A stretch of DNA of 64,000 nt from Frischella perrara (GTDB taxonomy: Bacteria > Pseudomonadota > Gammaproteobacteria > Enterobacterales > Orbaceae), in assembly GCF_000807275.1 (NCBI RefSeq), contig NZ_CP009056.1, positions 1,985,192-2,049,191 on the forward strand, written 5' to 3'. Made by a program: the position numbers and the translations under genes. Position 1 is the first letter of the stretch; each line of letters starts with the position of its first letter. The notes under the pieces are model-generated. The model ran no database searches and was not told where the DNA came from. It saw nothing but the letters and a program-made list of their open reading frames with translations. Shown piece after piece: positions 20,239-29,721 of the stretch.

Positions 20239-21129
20239 ATGTATTTTAATGAAGTAACATCAATAACTTGTAGCCCTTGGGACAGAGATGCTAGTATGGA
20301 TACCAAAATTATCTTTGGCGCAAGAAGATTAGAAAATATATTAATACGCAGAATACCCAAAGATGGTTTAAATACGGGTCACTATTGGATAGAAATTATC
20401 CATGAAGATGAAGAAGAAATGGATGAATTTTTTGTCCAAGCCCAACAACAAGGTTTAAAAGAAAAAGATTTCATAAAACTTGGAAAAAAAGCAAAGAAAA
20501 TAAATGGCTTTCGTGAAAGTTATGGCTGGTATCCCATATCGGATGATTTTTGGCGGAATTTTAGTATTCTAGGTGCTATCACAATTAATTCAAGAGCGAT
20601 TTCTAATCAAGGATGTTTTAATGGTGATCACGAGGATAGACGCGAAAAAGATGAAGATCTTAAATTAGATCATACATTAGTAAGAATCGCGGGTAGGAGT
20701 GAAAGTAATAATGAGTTATCTAAACTAGCATTCGATTGTGGTCAATACCGACGATTTATAGAACCGACGCCAATTAAAATCACCTCAAATCCTTATTTAT
20801 TACCAAATGATACGCGAACTGAAGAACAAGTAATAGATGAAATTAGAGACTATGTTAAACGATTCAAAGAAACTGAAAATGAAGAATGGAGTTGGAATGG
20901 CGATGGCTTTGATGAAACGAATTGTCATACATTATTGTTTCTAATATTAGCACACTGTAATTTAGCTGATCCCGAATGTATCGGTTTAGATCTGGATAAA
21001 CATTTTAGAGATTATAAAAAATCCTTAGACGATGAAGATGATTCTGATCTAGATGAAAAATTCAAGCAACGAAAGGAATTAATGAACAGACTATTTAAAA
21101 TATCCGATTTAGCGAATTTTAAAATATAA
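20239..21129 (+). CDS. Putative papain-like (Cys/His) enzyme, candidate T6SS effector
   Basis: The 296-residue cytosolic-type protein has no signal peptide. Three spaced motifs stand out: TGHYWIEI (His48), ESYGWYP (about 93-99) and NCHTLL (Cys229-His230). A conserved-looking Cys/His set around a tryptophan-rich core is what one sees in papain-like or NlpC-like hydrolases, often in permuted order; this is an inference, not a family match. The gene is next to a T6SS paralogue and directly upstream of an exported protein, an arrangement expected for a peptidoglycan- or envelope-acting effector with a periplasmic immunity protein. AAGGCGG precedes the ATG. Confidence 0.6.
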   Translation: MYFNEVTSITCSPWDRDASMDTKIIFGARRLENILIRRIPKDGLNTGHYWIEIIHEDEEEMDEFFVQAQQQGLKEKDFIKLGKKAKKINGFRESYGWYPISDDFWRNFSILGAITINSRAISNQGCFNGDHEDRREKDEDLKLDHTLVRIAGRSESNNELSKLAFDCGQYRRFIEPTPIKITSNPYLLPNDTRTEEQVIDEIRDYVKRFKETENEEWSWNGDGFDETNCHTLLFLILAHCNLADPECIGLDLDKHFRDYKKSLDDEDDSDLDEKFKQRKELMNRLFKISDLANFKI

Positions 21130-21148
21130 CAGTTTAATTATATTTGAA

Positions 21149-23089
21149 ATGATTAAGGATTATATGAAGACTTTTCAGAAAATTTGTTTTTCATTTTTTA
21201 TAGCATTTATACCAATAAATAATTTACCTGTTATAGCGGAGATAACAATGGATGAACTATCTGTAATTATTACGAAATTAAAAGATCAAGCAATAGAACC
21301 TCATAAAACCTATTACCAACTTAATTTTAGTGGTTTTATTGATATAAAAAACAGTTTTCCTGAAAAGTTATTTTCATCAATTAGTAATTCATTAGAAACT
21401 GAACCAAGTATGTACTCTACTGCTACACAAGATATTTCCCAAGTGAAATTGAACGATAATTATCAGTATAGTGATATAGTTAAAAGAAGAAGAAATATAA
21501 TCGAAATATTATACCCATCAGAGACTTTTCAAACACTGGAAGATGGTGTCCATTTCTATATTTTTGATCAAGATAATCAATTACAAAAAAAAGATAATTT
21601 TGGAGATTTATTCGAATTACCGGCCTATTTACGTGTCGAAAAGAAAAATGGAAAAGTAGTAAGCATTCAAAAACGACCTTTAATATCAATCAGCCATTAT
21701 ACCTATGAATACTGGCCAAATAGAAATATCAAACATTCAACAACTGAAATATACGATAACTATAATAATGTTATATATTTTAATGAAATATCTTATGATG
21801 AGCAGGGAAAAAGGATAAAAGGCAAGCAAAAAAATCTATTAACCCAACAAACCATGCATTATACAAATATCCGTAAAAATGGCATTGAAAAAATTGAAGA
21901 GTATTTTGATAATAACGGCATCAAAACTAACCATGTCATTTACTACGATAATCCTATGCCTTCCCCGCGCATTGAAAATCAGTTATTAAATGATAATGGT
22001 GACATAATAAAAACAATAACTAATAAACCCGAAGAGATATTTGATTCTAGCAAATATTTAGATGAGACTTATCCTTATAACTCACTAATTATGGATATCG
22101 AAAAAACCGATTACGTTCTAATCAATAAACTATTTAAACATACTTTCGACAATAACACGGCTAAATGGGATAACGAAGCAATAATGCGAGCTAACTATTT
22201 AGGAATTAAAGCAAATCAAATTTATTACCACAAACTCCCCTATCCAAAATTTTTAAATGACCGTTATAAAAATTTCCCTCATCAAAAACCATTAACTTTA
22301 ATTGAGGCAGAAAATCAACAACCGAAAAATGAATACAGTGATCTTATTAAAGTCGAAATTGGTGATAATTTACAATACAGGGAAGTTATACATGAAGTGT
22401 GGCAACAACGCCCTATTAATTTAACTTTAGATCAATTTAAATCATTAGAGAACGGTATTCACTTTTTTGAAATAGCTGAAGATCAACAATTAAAACAGTT
22501 AGATAGTGCTGAACAAGCGATTGAGCGTCCAAGTTATATTCGGGTTGAAAGAGTGATGGGAAAAATTATATCCGTAATCCAAAAAACACGAATTATTAAA
22601 ATGTTAAATGAATATGAGTATGAGAGTAATAATATAACAAGAAGTCAACATACGGTACTCGAGAGCCCTGTTTATCAAAATATGATAATAGAAACTACAT
22701 ATGAAAGTGGGAACTGCATTCCAAATCAGCAAGAACTTAAAAATGCTAATGGCATCGTTATCAGGATGTTTGAACGCGTTAATAAAGAAAATATCTCCGC
22801 AACTTTGGATAAATTTAATGATGAGGGTATCAAAACACAACATATTGAATTAATTAAGTCAGAGATAAAACATCGCCATTATATTAAAACTCAATTTTTT
22901 GATGGATTAGGCAATATCTTACTTACCATTGATGAGTCAAAGAAAAACGAAAATAATAAAAACAAGTTAAAATGGTTAGATAACGATGAACCACAACCCT
23001 ATGATAATCTACCTTTTATTCCTGATACTTTTGAAACAGTTCTTTTGGATACGCTTATAAGGCAACAACGGTTAGATAATAATAATTAA
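21149..23089 (+). CDS. Exported protein with internal duplication, candidate immunity protein
   Basis: The protein has up to 646 residues. From the second in-frame ATG (21164) it has a good signal peptide (MKTFQKICFSFFIAFIPINN, cut near VIA-E). The mature part holds two related halves: DGVHFYIFDQDNQLQKKD with PAYLRVEKKNGKVVSIQK in the first, and NGIHFFEIAEDQQLKQLD with PSYIRVERVMGKIISVIQK in the second, each followed by a Tyr-rich beta segment. No enzyme motif is visible. The gene follows the candidate hydrolase by 19 bp, so it may be co-transcribed with it and protect the periplasm against it. The function is inferred from position only. Confidence 0.65.
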   Translation: MIKDYMKTFQKICFSFFIAFIPINNLPVIAEITMDELSVIITKLKDQAIEPHKTYYQLNFSGFIDIKNSFPEKLFSSISNSLETEPSMYSTATQDISQVKLNDNYQYSDIVKRRRNIIEILYPSETFQTLEDGVHFYIFDQDNQLQKKDNFGDLFELPAYLRVEKKNGKVVSIQKRPLISISHYTYEYWPNRNIKHSTTEIYDNYNNVIYFNEISYDEQGKRIKGKQKNLLTQQTMHYTNIRKNGIEKIEEYFDNNGIKTNHVIYYDNPMPSPRIENQLLNDNGDIIKTITNKPEEIFDSSKYLDETYPYNSLIMDIEKTDYVLINKLFKHTFDNNTAKWDNEAIMRANYLGIKANQIYYHKLPYPKFLNDRYKNFPHQKPLTLIEAENQQPKNEYSDLIKVEIGDNLQYREVIHEVWQQRPINLTLDQFKSLENGIHFFEIAEDQQLKQLDSAEQAIERPSYIRVERVMGKIISVIQKTRIIKMLNEYEYESNNITRSQHTVLESPVYQNMIIETTYESGNCIPNQQELKNANGIVIRMFERVNKENISATLDKFNDEGIKTQHIELIKSEIKHRHYIKTQFFDGLGNILLTIDESKKNENNKNKLKWLDNDEPQPYDNLPFIPDTFETVLLDTLIRQQRLDNNN

Positions 23090-23712
23090 ATAAAGAAAGC
23101 AACAAGTCGTGAAAATAAAAGAAGTTAAACTATTATTTGTATATAGTGGGTTAACTTCATATTTTTAATCTAAGTGCCCAGTAATAAATTTAAAAATGAA
23201 ACAGCAAAAAAACTCTGATCACTTAAATATAAATTACCATATTCTACTATACAAATAAAATGTCATTATTTTAATATTAACTGTTGCCTAAAGGATACTT
23301 TATTAAGTGTTAAAATTAAATAATTCACTGGTCACTTTATTTATTACCTAAAAGATATGGTAGAGTATATGTCTGCTCAATTTATAGATTAAAGTAAAGC
23401 CAAAGCAAAACTAAAAAAATAAACTGTTTTTACACGAATAAAATCTATTGCAATGGTGTACTTGCAATAAGTATTGCATAACCCAATTAATAGAAGTTTT
23501 TAACGTTAATTAGTAATATCTGAAAAATTAGCAACAATATGAAGTTGTATTGGTTATGGATTTATCATAATTATTGAAAAATACACCATCAATACAATTT
23601 GAATTAATTTAGGTCGCAATGTATTAAGTAAAAACTTATTATAAATCAATCATATTAATGATGAAATATATCTGATCGTATATTAAGCAATAATGATTAT
23701 AAAGGAAATAAT
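23090..23712. other. 623-bp AT-rich gap
   Basis: Apart from a terminator-like hairpin at its left end (23121-23167), I see no gene, RNA or repeat here. All frames are broken into short pieces. It must contain the promoter of the membrane-protein gene at 23713. Confidence 0.6.
23121..23167 (+). terminator. Putative terminator after the exported-protein gene
   Basis: An 8-bp stem (GAAGTTAA with TTAACTTC) with a long loop is followed by ATATTTTT. It lies 32 bp after the stop at 23089. The stem is AT-rich and the loop large, so strength is doubtful. Confidence 0.35.
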
Positions 23713-24870
23713 ATGTGGGAAAAAAAAACCATTCGTGAATTACCTCCACCGAGAACAATAAAAATCTGGCACTGGTTATGTATTATGTTATTTGTATTTG
23801 TCTGTAGCTTATTAAGCATAATATTTATTTTCCCTCTTCAAGTTAATAATAATACTCTATTTATTGTAATTCTTTTCTGTATTACCTCTGTGATAACAGG
23901 AATACTCTTTAGTGTTCGGGTTTTTACCTATTATTTAACATTAGAAAAAGTTAAAACTTGGGATGAACAAATAAAGTTTTATGATAAACAATGGCAACAG
24001 TGGTCAATGCAATCCTTAGCTGTTTTAAATAGTGTGATAATTACTCCATTAAATTCATCTATTGATGATTTCCTAACTAATCAAAGTGAAATGAAATGTG
24101 CTGCTAATAAAGCATTTTCTTTTGATAATAATGATCAAAACTTTTATCTTGAATCTTATGAATGGATCTTTGCTAATTTAGCGGATAGCTTAGAGCTAAT
24201 TGACCCTAAATGTGTACTAACAGTCATATTATTTAGTTTTCCTGGTGAAAAAACTGAAAAAGAAAACCTAATACGCAAAGCATATAAATTGATTAACGGT
24301 AATCTGACAATTGAGTTTTTTCATGAATCGACTTTAAGTAAAGAGCCATTTAATTTTGATACGCTTATTGATGATGAAAATCCTGGTCTTTATTTAATTA
24401 TTACCGATAACACTGAAACAACGGAAAGTTCTCAATTTATCACAGCCTTATTGCTCGCAAATGAATCATTGTATGAAAATCGAACTCATTTAAATCCACA
24501 AAGTTATATTTTAAGATCGATGTTAACAACAGAAAATGAGTACCCTGCTGCAGTAGCACAAATGCATGAAATACAACCTGAGTTTAGTGTGATTAAACAG
24601 ATTTGGTACAGTCAGATCGATCAAAAAATAGTTACAAAGATACAGATTTTACTTTCGGACTATGGTATCAAACTTAATGAATCTGATTCGCCAAATTCAC
24701 ATTTGTTAGATACTTATTTAGGATACCCAAATAAAACTATAGGTTATTGGTTAGTTCTTGCATTTACAGCACAAGCAGCTAGTAGAACACAACAAACACA
24801 GCTCATGGCAACAAGCGTTGTGGACAAACTCTTATTAACAATTGTGACATCTAGTTTAAATAATAATTAA
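23713..24870 (+). CDS. Two-pass inner-membrane protein, probably T6SS-associated
   Basis: In this 385-residue protein two membrane helices lie near the N-terminus (about 20-42 and 48-72). They are followed by WDEQIKFYDKQWQQWSMQSLAVLNS and a long soluble domain without recognisable catalytic residues. Proteins with two N-terminal helices and a similar Trp-rich segment occur beside tssM-type genes in some enterobacterial T6SS loci, but I am recalling this loosely and cannot name the family. AAAGGA precedes the ATG. It ends the T6SS-linked block; a bidirectional terminator follows. Confidence 0.65.
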   Translation: MWEKKTIRELPPPRTIKIWHWLCIMLFVFVCSLLSIIFIFPLQVNNNTLFIVILFCITSVITGILFSVRVFTYYLTLEKVKTWDEQIKFYDKQWQQWSMQSLAVLNSVIITPLNSSIDDFLTNQSEMKCAANKAFSFDNNDQNFYLESYEWIFANLADSLELIDPKCVLTVILFSFPGEKTEKENLIRKAYKLINGNLTIEFFHESTLSKEPFNFDTLIDDENPGLYLIITDNTETTESSQFITALLLANESLYENRTHLNPQSYILRSMLTTENEYPAAVAQMHEIQPEFSVIKQIWYSQIDQKIVTKIQILLSDYGIKLNESDSPNSHLLDTYLGYPNKTIGYWLVLAFTAQAASRTQQTQLMATSVVDKLLLTIVTSSLNNN

Positions 24871-24886
24871 ATAAAAGAATAAATTT

Positions 24887-24918
24887 GGTTTAAGGCAATG
24901 GTACGTTCGCCTTAAACC
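24887..24918. terminator. Bidirectional terminator between convergent genes
   Basis: A perfect 10-bp stem (GGTTTAAGGC with GCCTTAAACC) with a 12-nt loop sits between the stops of the + strand membrane-protein gene and the - strand TPM gene. On the minus strand it is followed by AAATTTATTC. It probably serves both genes. Confidence 0.6.
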
Positions 24919-24925
24919 ATCTTCA

Positions 24926-25858
24926 TTACCAACTTCCTGATGCACCGCCACCACCGCTGCGACCGCCACCACCACCACCGAAGCCTCCACCAAAACCACC
25001 GCCGAATCCTCCGCCAGAATTTCCACCACCAAAGGGACCACCGCCACCACCAGAGCCTCTAATACTAAAGATGCCATAGATGATAGTGCTGACGACAAAA
25101 ACTAAGAATAAAATTGGCATCGCAATTGAAAATGGAAAGCCTAAAAATAATGAAAAGCCTCCAGTTGATAAACCATTCAATGCACCGATCAGCGGTCCTC
25201 GTAATTTACTGGCCTTTTTTAGATAATTTAACGGTATTATATTGCCAATCAGGACACAAATAACAAACGAGAAAGCAGCATAATTGAAAAGTTGCCGACC
25301 TGAATCTCCACTTAGTACATCCTGTATTTGTAAATCCTTAGGCGAATTTTGGCGATCGTTATTAGTTACATCCTGCGTCAATTGACGAATCATCTCCGTT
25401 AGTCCATTATCAATCCCTTGATAATAATTATCCTGCTTAAATTCTGGCGTAATGTTGCGATTAATAATCAATTTTGCCTTTAGATCTGGTAAATCTCCTT
25501 CTAAACCATAACCGACCTCAATACGTATTCGGTGATCATTTTTCGCTATGAGCAATAATATGCCATTATCGTTGCCTTTTTTGCCAATTTTCCATTTCTC
25601 AAATACGCGAACGGCATAATTTTCAATCGGTTCATCAGACAGTGTCGGTATCATGAGAACAGCAATCTGGGCACCATCTTTTTTAACATTCTCGTATTGT
25701 ATGATTTTCTGCTCTAGAGCCTTTAACTGTGTTTCCGTCAATGTATGAGTTGTATCAACAATACGCTGACTAAATGTTGGTATGGCAGTATCACCATAAG
25801 CCAAATAGCTTAAAAACAGTAAAGCAAACAACAAAATGTGGCTTAAACGATTCATCAT
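24926..25858 (-). CDS. TPM-domain (YgcG-like) membrane protein with Gly-rich tail
   Basis: The 310-residue protein has a signal peptide (about 1-23, ending AYGD) and a TPM phosphatase-like domain with QRIVDTTHTLTETQLKALE, QIAVLMIPTL, GKKGNDNGILLLIAKNDHRIRIEVGYGLEG and the adjoining helices. Two membrane helices follow (about 190-205 and 240-265), then a tail made almost entirely of Gly, Ser and Phe ending in SGSW. This is the standard layout of TPM proteins that pair with LemA. The start overlaps the lemA stop (TAATG), so the two are translationally coupled. The biochemical role of the pair is not known. Confidence 0.9.
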   Translation of the reverse strand: MMNRLSHILLFALLFLSYLAYGDTAIPTFSQRIVDTTHTLTETQLKALEQKIIQYENVKKDGAQIAVLMIPTLSDEPIENYAVRVFEKWKIGKKGNDNGILLLIAKNDHRIRIEVGYGLEGDLPDLKAKLIINRNITPEFKQDNYYQGIDNGLTEMIRQLTQDVTNNDRQNSPKDLQIQDVLSGDSGRQLFNYAAFSFVICVLIGNIIPLNYLKKASKLRGPLIGALNGLSTGGFSLFLGFPFSIAMPILFLVFVVSTIIYGIFSIRGSGGGGGPFGGGNSGGGFGGGFGGGFGGGGGGRSGGGGASGSW

Positions 25859-26454
25859 TAATCAAAATTGATAGTTGGTGCAGTCGAAATTTGTTTTTGG
25901 TTTTCGACACTGAATTGTGCTTTCGGTTTCAAATCAGAGAACATTGCAATAAATTTGCCCGGAAAACGCCTAATATAGCTATTATAAGTTTGAATCATAT
26001 CAATATATCGATTTCTTGCTACAGTGATTCGATTTTCAGTACCCTCTAATTGTGCCATTAAATCTTGGTAAAGTGAGCTAGCTTTAAGATCAGGATAATT
26101 CTCACTCACAGCAATTAAACGGCTTAATGCTGAACTTAACTGTTGTTGCGCTTCTTGGAATCGAGCGACAGCTTGGGGATCAGATAATTGATCGGCATTA
26201 ATCTGAACTGAAGAGACCTTCGAACGTGCCTGTGTCACTTGAACTAACACGTCTTTCTCGTGATTAGTATATCCTTTAACAGTATTAACTAAATTAGGCA
26301 CTAAATCAGCACGACGTTGGTATTGATTAAGCACTTCTGACCAAGCCGCCGAGACTTTTTCATCATTAGACTGTACATTATTATAGCTGCTAAAAAAATA
26401 TATTCCACCTATAACAATTAACACAATAATTACTAGAAATAACTTAGATTTCAT
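25858..26454 (-). CDS. lemA: LemA family protein
   Basis: The 198-residue protein has an N-terminal membrane helix (about 4-22) followed by the LemA signature: VSAAWSEVLNQYQRRADLVPNLVNTVKGY and then VTQARSKV, LIAVSENYPDLKAS and NRYIDMIQTYNSYIRRFPG. LemA proteins are inner-membrane anchored helical bundles. Their function is uncertain, although they recur next to TPM proteins as here. Length matches the family. It overlaps the downstream TPM gene by the stop/start codons. Confidence 0.93.
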   Translation of the reverse strand: MKSKLFLVIIVLIVIGGIYFFSSYNNVQSNDEKVSAAWSEVLNQYQRRADLVPNLVNTVKGYTNHEKDVLVQVTQARSKVSSVQINADQLSDPQAVARFQEAQQQLSSALSRLIAVSENYPDLKASSLYQDLMAQLEGTENRITVARNRYIDMIQTYNSYIRRFPGKFIAMFSDLKPKAQFSVENQKQISTAPTINFD

Positions 26455-26551
26455 GATTTACCCTTCCCCAATTTTATGGCTAATTTAAGTGGTTCGAAAT
26501 GCTATATTATATAAAGTATAATATAATTTATTGATTAATAAAGATAATTTT

Positions 26552-26590
26552 AAATTCACCACTAATTATTTATGAATTAGTGATGAATTC
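26552..26590 (-). terminator. Terminator of the UPF0210 gene
   Basis: An interrupted inverted repeat, with a CACTAATT/AATTAGTG core and extended AT arms, lies just after the minus-strand stop at 26605. On the minus strand it is followed by TTTAAAATTATC, consistent with intrinsic termination. Confidence 0.5.
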
Positions 26591-26604
26591 ATTAAACTTT
26601 AAGA

Positions 26605-27960
26605 TTAGTTCTTAAAGGAATGTATAGGAGCTGGAATACGTCCGCCACGGTGGATAAAATCGACAGAACTAAAAGGATTAACAGGCATAATAGGTGCATG
26701 TCCGAGTAAACCTCCAAATTCAATGTTATCACCCACTTGCATACCCATCGCTGGAATAATCCGAACCGCAGTAGTTTTGTGATTAATGACACCAATGGCT
26801 GCTTCATCAGCAATTATGGCAGCAATTGTCTCTGCCGGTGTATCACCAGGAATAGCAATCATATCTAAACCAACGGAACAAACACAAGTCATTGCTTCAA
26901 GTTTTTCCAAGTTCAAAGAACCTTTATTGACAGCATCTATCATTCCGGCATCTTCAGATACTGGGATAAAAGCCCCACTTAAACCGCCCACGTGCCCACA
27001 AGCCATTACTCCGCCTTTTTTCACAGCATCATTTAGCATCGCTAGTGCAGCGGTAGTACCATGCGTACCAACCACTTCTAACCCCATCTCTTCCAAAATA
27101 TGAGCAACTGAATCACCAATTGCCGGGGTCGGAGCTAACGAAAGATCAACAATACCAAACTGGACACCTAAACGTTCGGAAGCCTCTTTACCAACTAGTT
27201 GACCCATTCGTGTAATTTTAAAAGCAGTTTTCTTAATAGTTTCTGCAACGACATCAAATGATTGCCCTTTAACTTTTTCAAGTGCTCGTTTAACCACACC
27301 AGGACCACTTACTCCGACATTAATTACACAATCTGCTTCACCAACCCCATGAAAAGCACCTGCCATAAATGGATTATCTTCAACAGCATTAGCAAAAACT
27401 ACTAGCTTAGCACATGCCATACTATTATTATCGGCAGTTAATTTAGCTGCTTGTTTAATTACTTCACCCATCCGTTTGACCGCATCCATATTAATACCTG
27501 TTTGGGTCGAGCCAACATTAACGGAAGCGCAGACCCTTTCGGTTTGTGCCAATGCCTGTGGAATAGAGTCTATTAAAATTTGATCACCTTTGTGAAATCC
27601 CTTTTGTACTAAAGCTGAAAAGCCACCAATAAAATTCACGCCCACAGCTTTTGCTGCTGCATCTAAGGTTTTAGCAAATTCAACATAATCTTTATCATCA
27701 CTAGCACCAGCAATTAATGAAATAGGTGTTACAGAGATGCGCTTGTTAATAATTGGAATACCAAATTCTGAAGAAATTGCCTCCCCTACACTGACTAAAT
27801 TCCCGGCTAAACGCGTTATTTTGTCATAAATTTTTTGACGAGCCTTTGCACCATCACTATCAATACAATCTAGTAATGAAATACCCATAGTGATTGTTCT
27901 TATATCTAACTTTTCTTCTTCGATCATTTTGATCGTTTCTAGAATTTGTCTGGTTTCCAT
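26605..27960 (-). CDS. UPF0210 (PFL-type, DUF711) protein
   Basis: The 451-residue protein matches the UPF0210/DUF711 family in length and sequence: an N-terminal [25 protein letters not shown], then [36 protein letters not shown] and a C-terminal [13 protein letters not shown]. The structure resembles glycyl-radical-enzyme-like folds, but the activity is unknown. It follows the ACT-domain gene by 22 bp on the same strand. This gene pair is widely conserved in bacteria, and the ACT protein may sense a ligand for it. Confidence 0.92.
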   Translation of the reverse strand: METRQILETIKMIEEEKLDIRTITMGISLLDCIDSDGAKARQKIYDKITRLAGNLVSVGEAISSEFGIPIINKRISVTPISLIAGASDDKDYVEFAKTLDAAAKAVGVNFIGGFSALVQKGFHKGDQILIDSIPQALAQTERVCASVNVGSTQTGINMDAVKRMGEVIKQAAKLTADNNSMACAKLVVFANAVEDNPFMAGAFHGVGEADCVINVGVSGPGVVKRALEKVKGQSFDVVAETIKKTAFKITRMGQLVGKEASERLGVQFGIVDLSLAPTPAIGDSVAHILEEMGLEVVGTHGTTAALAMLNDAVKKGGVMACGHVGGLSGAFIPVSEDAGMIDAVNKGSLNLEKLEAMTCVCSVGLDMIAIPGDTPAETIAAIIADEAAIGVINHKTTAVRIIPAMGMQVGDNIEFGGLLGHAPIMPVNPFSSVDFIHRGGRIPAPIHSFKN

Positions 27961-27982
27961 GATTGATTACCTTGTAATTTAT

Positions 27983-28252
27983 TTATAGTCGGTGCATTGC
28001 ATCAAAAATCTCTTCACGCTGTAGATTAACTTTTACTTTCAATCTATCACCTGTCTCCGTCAGTATTTGTTTTATTTCATCAAAAGGACGATCAACTTTA
28101 CTCAGATCTAATAACATAATCATGGTAAAAAAATCACCCATGATAGTTTGAGAAACATCAAGAATATTAATATTTAATTCATAAAGCTGCTGACTAACAC
28201 CAGCAATAATACCTGTTTGGTCTTTTCCTATAACAGTTAAGATGGTTTTCAT
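27983..28252 (-). CDS. ACT-domain protein (UPF0237)
   Basis: The protein of about 89 residues is essentially one ACT domain: MKTILTVIGKDQTGIIAGVSQQ, LYELNINILDVSQTIMGDFFTMIMLLDLS and a C-terminal helix with REEIFDAMHRL. An in-frame upstream ATG at 28295-28297 would add 15 residues. I prefer 28252 because GGAG lies at the right distance and the protein then has the family's usual length. It is a likely amino-acid or small-ligand sensor partner of the UPF0210 protein encoded next. Confidence 0.9.
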   Translation of the reverse strand: MKTILTVIGKDQTGIIAGVSQQLYELNINILDVSQTIMGDFFTMIMLLDLSKVDRPFDEIKQILTETGDRLKVKVNLQREEIFDAMHRL

Positions 28253-28394
28253 ATGATGCTCCGTATAATTATTAGGCAATTTAAATATTTTTATCAATTG
28301 GTTATAATAACATCTTCAAAAATTAACTAAATAGTAGTAGATTGGCTATTAATAAAAATTATAACGATAAACCCTCACATAAAGGTCAATAATT

Positions 28395-29609
28395 ATGGTG
28401 ACATTTGATAAATCAAATAAATTAGATCATGTTTGTTATGATATTCGCGGTCCAATTTTGGAATATTCCAAAAAGATGGAAGAAGAAGGGCAAAAAATTC
28501 TAAAACTCAACATTGGTAATCCTGCGGTATTTGGTTTTGATGCACCAGATGAATTACTCGTTGATGTTATTCGTAACCTTCCTACTTCACAAGGTTATTC
28601 TGATTCGAAAGGCTTATATTCGGCACGTAAAGCGATTATGCAAAAATATCAAGCTGTTGGTATTTATAGTATCGATGTCGAAGATATTTATATTGGTAAT
28701 GGTGTGTCGGAATTGATTGTCCAATCTATGCAAGCATTATTAAATACCGGTGATGAAATCCTAATACCAATGCCCGATTATCCACTTTGGACAGCCGCCG
28801 TGAGTTTGTCGGGTGGTAAAGCGGTTCATTATGTATGTGATGAAGAACAAGACTGGCAACCTGATTTAGCTGATATTAAGCAAAAAATCACTCCTAAAAC
28901 GAAAGGGATTGTGATTATAAATCCGAATAATCCAACAGGTTCTGTCTATAGTAAAGAAGTTTTGTTAGAGATTGCTGAAGTTGCTCGTCAAAATAACTTG
29001 ATTATCTTTGCTGATGAAATTTATGACAAAATACTCTACGATGATGCTGTACATCATTCAATTGCTGCACTAGCTCCTGATTTATTTATAGTCACAATGA
29101 GCGGATTGTCTAAAACATATCGTGCAGCAGGATTCAGACAAGGCTGGATGGCATTAAGCGGACCGAAAAAACATGTAAAAGGGTATATTGAAGGATTAAA
29201 TATGTTGTCTTCAATGCGTCTATGTGCCAATGTACCATTACAACATGCAATTCAAGCTGCTTTAGGTGGTTACCAGAGTATTAATGAATTCATTGTTCCC
29301 GGTGGACGTTTATATGATCAATGTAAATTAGCGTGGGAACTGCTTAATGAAATTCCTGGAGTGAGTTGTCGTCGTCCGAAAGGAGCATTGTATCTGTTTC
29401 CTAAATTAGATGTGAAAAAGTTCAATCTACATAATGATCAAAAATTAGTACTAGACTTTCTTATCCAAGAAAAAGTGTTACTGGTACAAGGTACAGGATT
29501 TAACTGGCATAAACCTGATCACGTTCGAATTGTCGCCTTACCTCATACCGGGGCATTAGAAGATGCTATTCAACGTTTTGCCCGCTTCTTATCTAATTAT
29601 CGTCAATAA
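28395..29609 (+). CDS. alaA: Alanine transaminase AlaA
   Basis: The 404-residue fold-type I PLP aminotransferase is almost the same length as E. coli AlaA. It shows LKLNIGNPAVFGFDAP at the N-terminus, INPNNPTGSVYS, FADEIYDKILYDD, and the PLP-binding lysine (Lys240) in SGLSKTYRAAGFRQGW. AlaA converts pyruvate and glutamate to alanine and 2-oxoglutarate in the cytosol. It is transcribed away from the ACT gene, so the promoter lies in the 142-bp gap before it. A strong terminator follows. Confidence 0.95.
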   Translation: MVTFDKSNKLDHVCYDIRGPILEYSKKMEEEGQKILKLNIGNPAVFGFDAPDELLVDVIRNLPTSQGYSDSKGLYSARKAIMQKYQAVGIYSIDVEDIYIGNGVSELIVQSMQALLNTGDEILIPMPDYPLWTAAVSLSGGKAVHYVCDEEQDWQPDLADIKQKITPKTKGIVIINPNNPTGSVYSKEVLLEIAEVARQNNLIIFADEIYDKILYDDAVHHSIAALAPDLFIVTMSGLSKTYRAAGFRQGWMALSGPKKHVKGYIEGLNMLSSMRLCANVPLQHAIQAALGGYQSINEFIVPGGRLYDQCKLAWELLNEIPGVSCRRPKGALYLFPKLDVKKFNLHNDQKLVLDFLIQEKVLLVQGTGFNWHKPDHVRIVALPHTGALEDAIQRFARFLSNYRQ

Positions 29610-29637
29610 ATAAAGTTGAATATGATTTATTTAATAT

Positions 29638-29670
29638 AAAAAATAACCGCCAATTTGGCGGTTATTTTTT
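29638..29670. terminator. Strong bidirectional terminator (alaA / ptrA)
   Basis: A 13-bp inverted repeat around ACCGCC/GGCGGT has an A-run on the left and a T-run on the right, so it reads as an intrinsic terminator on both strands. It lies between the convergent stops of alaA and ptrA. Confidence 0.85.
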
Positions 29671-29721
29671 AGTTAGGTTAGCATAATTAATTTAGGGTAA
29701 ATATTATTGCATATATCAAGA

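Noticed and set aside
23500..23640. Possible transposase remnant in the gap before 23713
   Set aside because: A short LYWLW-like translation caught the eye, but the frame stops within 15 codons and no inverted repeats or other transposase motifs are visible.
24856..25098. Open frame of 80 codons antisense/out of frame in the TPM gene, rich in Val and Ala
   Set aside because: It is a shadow of the Gly-rich repeat tail of the TPM protein read in another frame.
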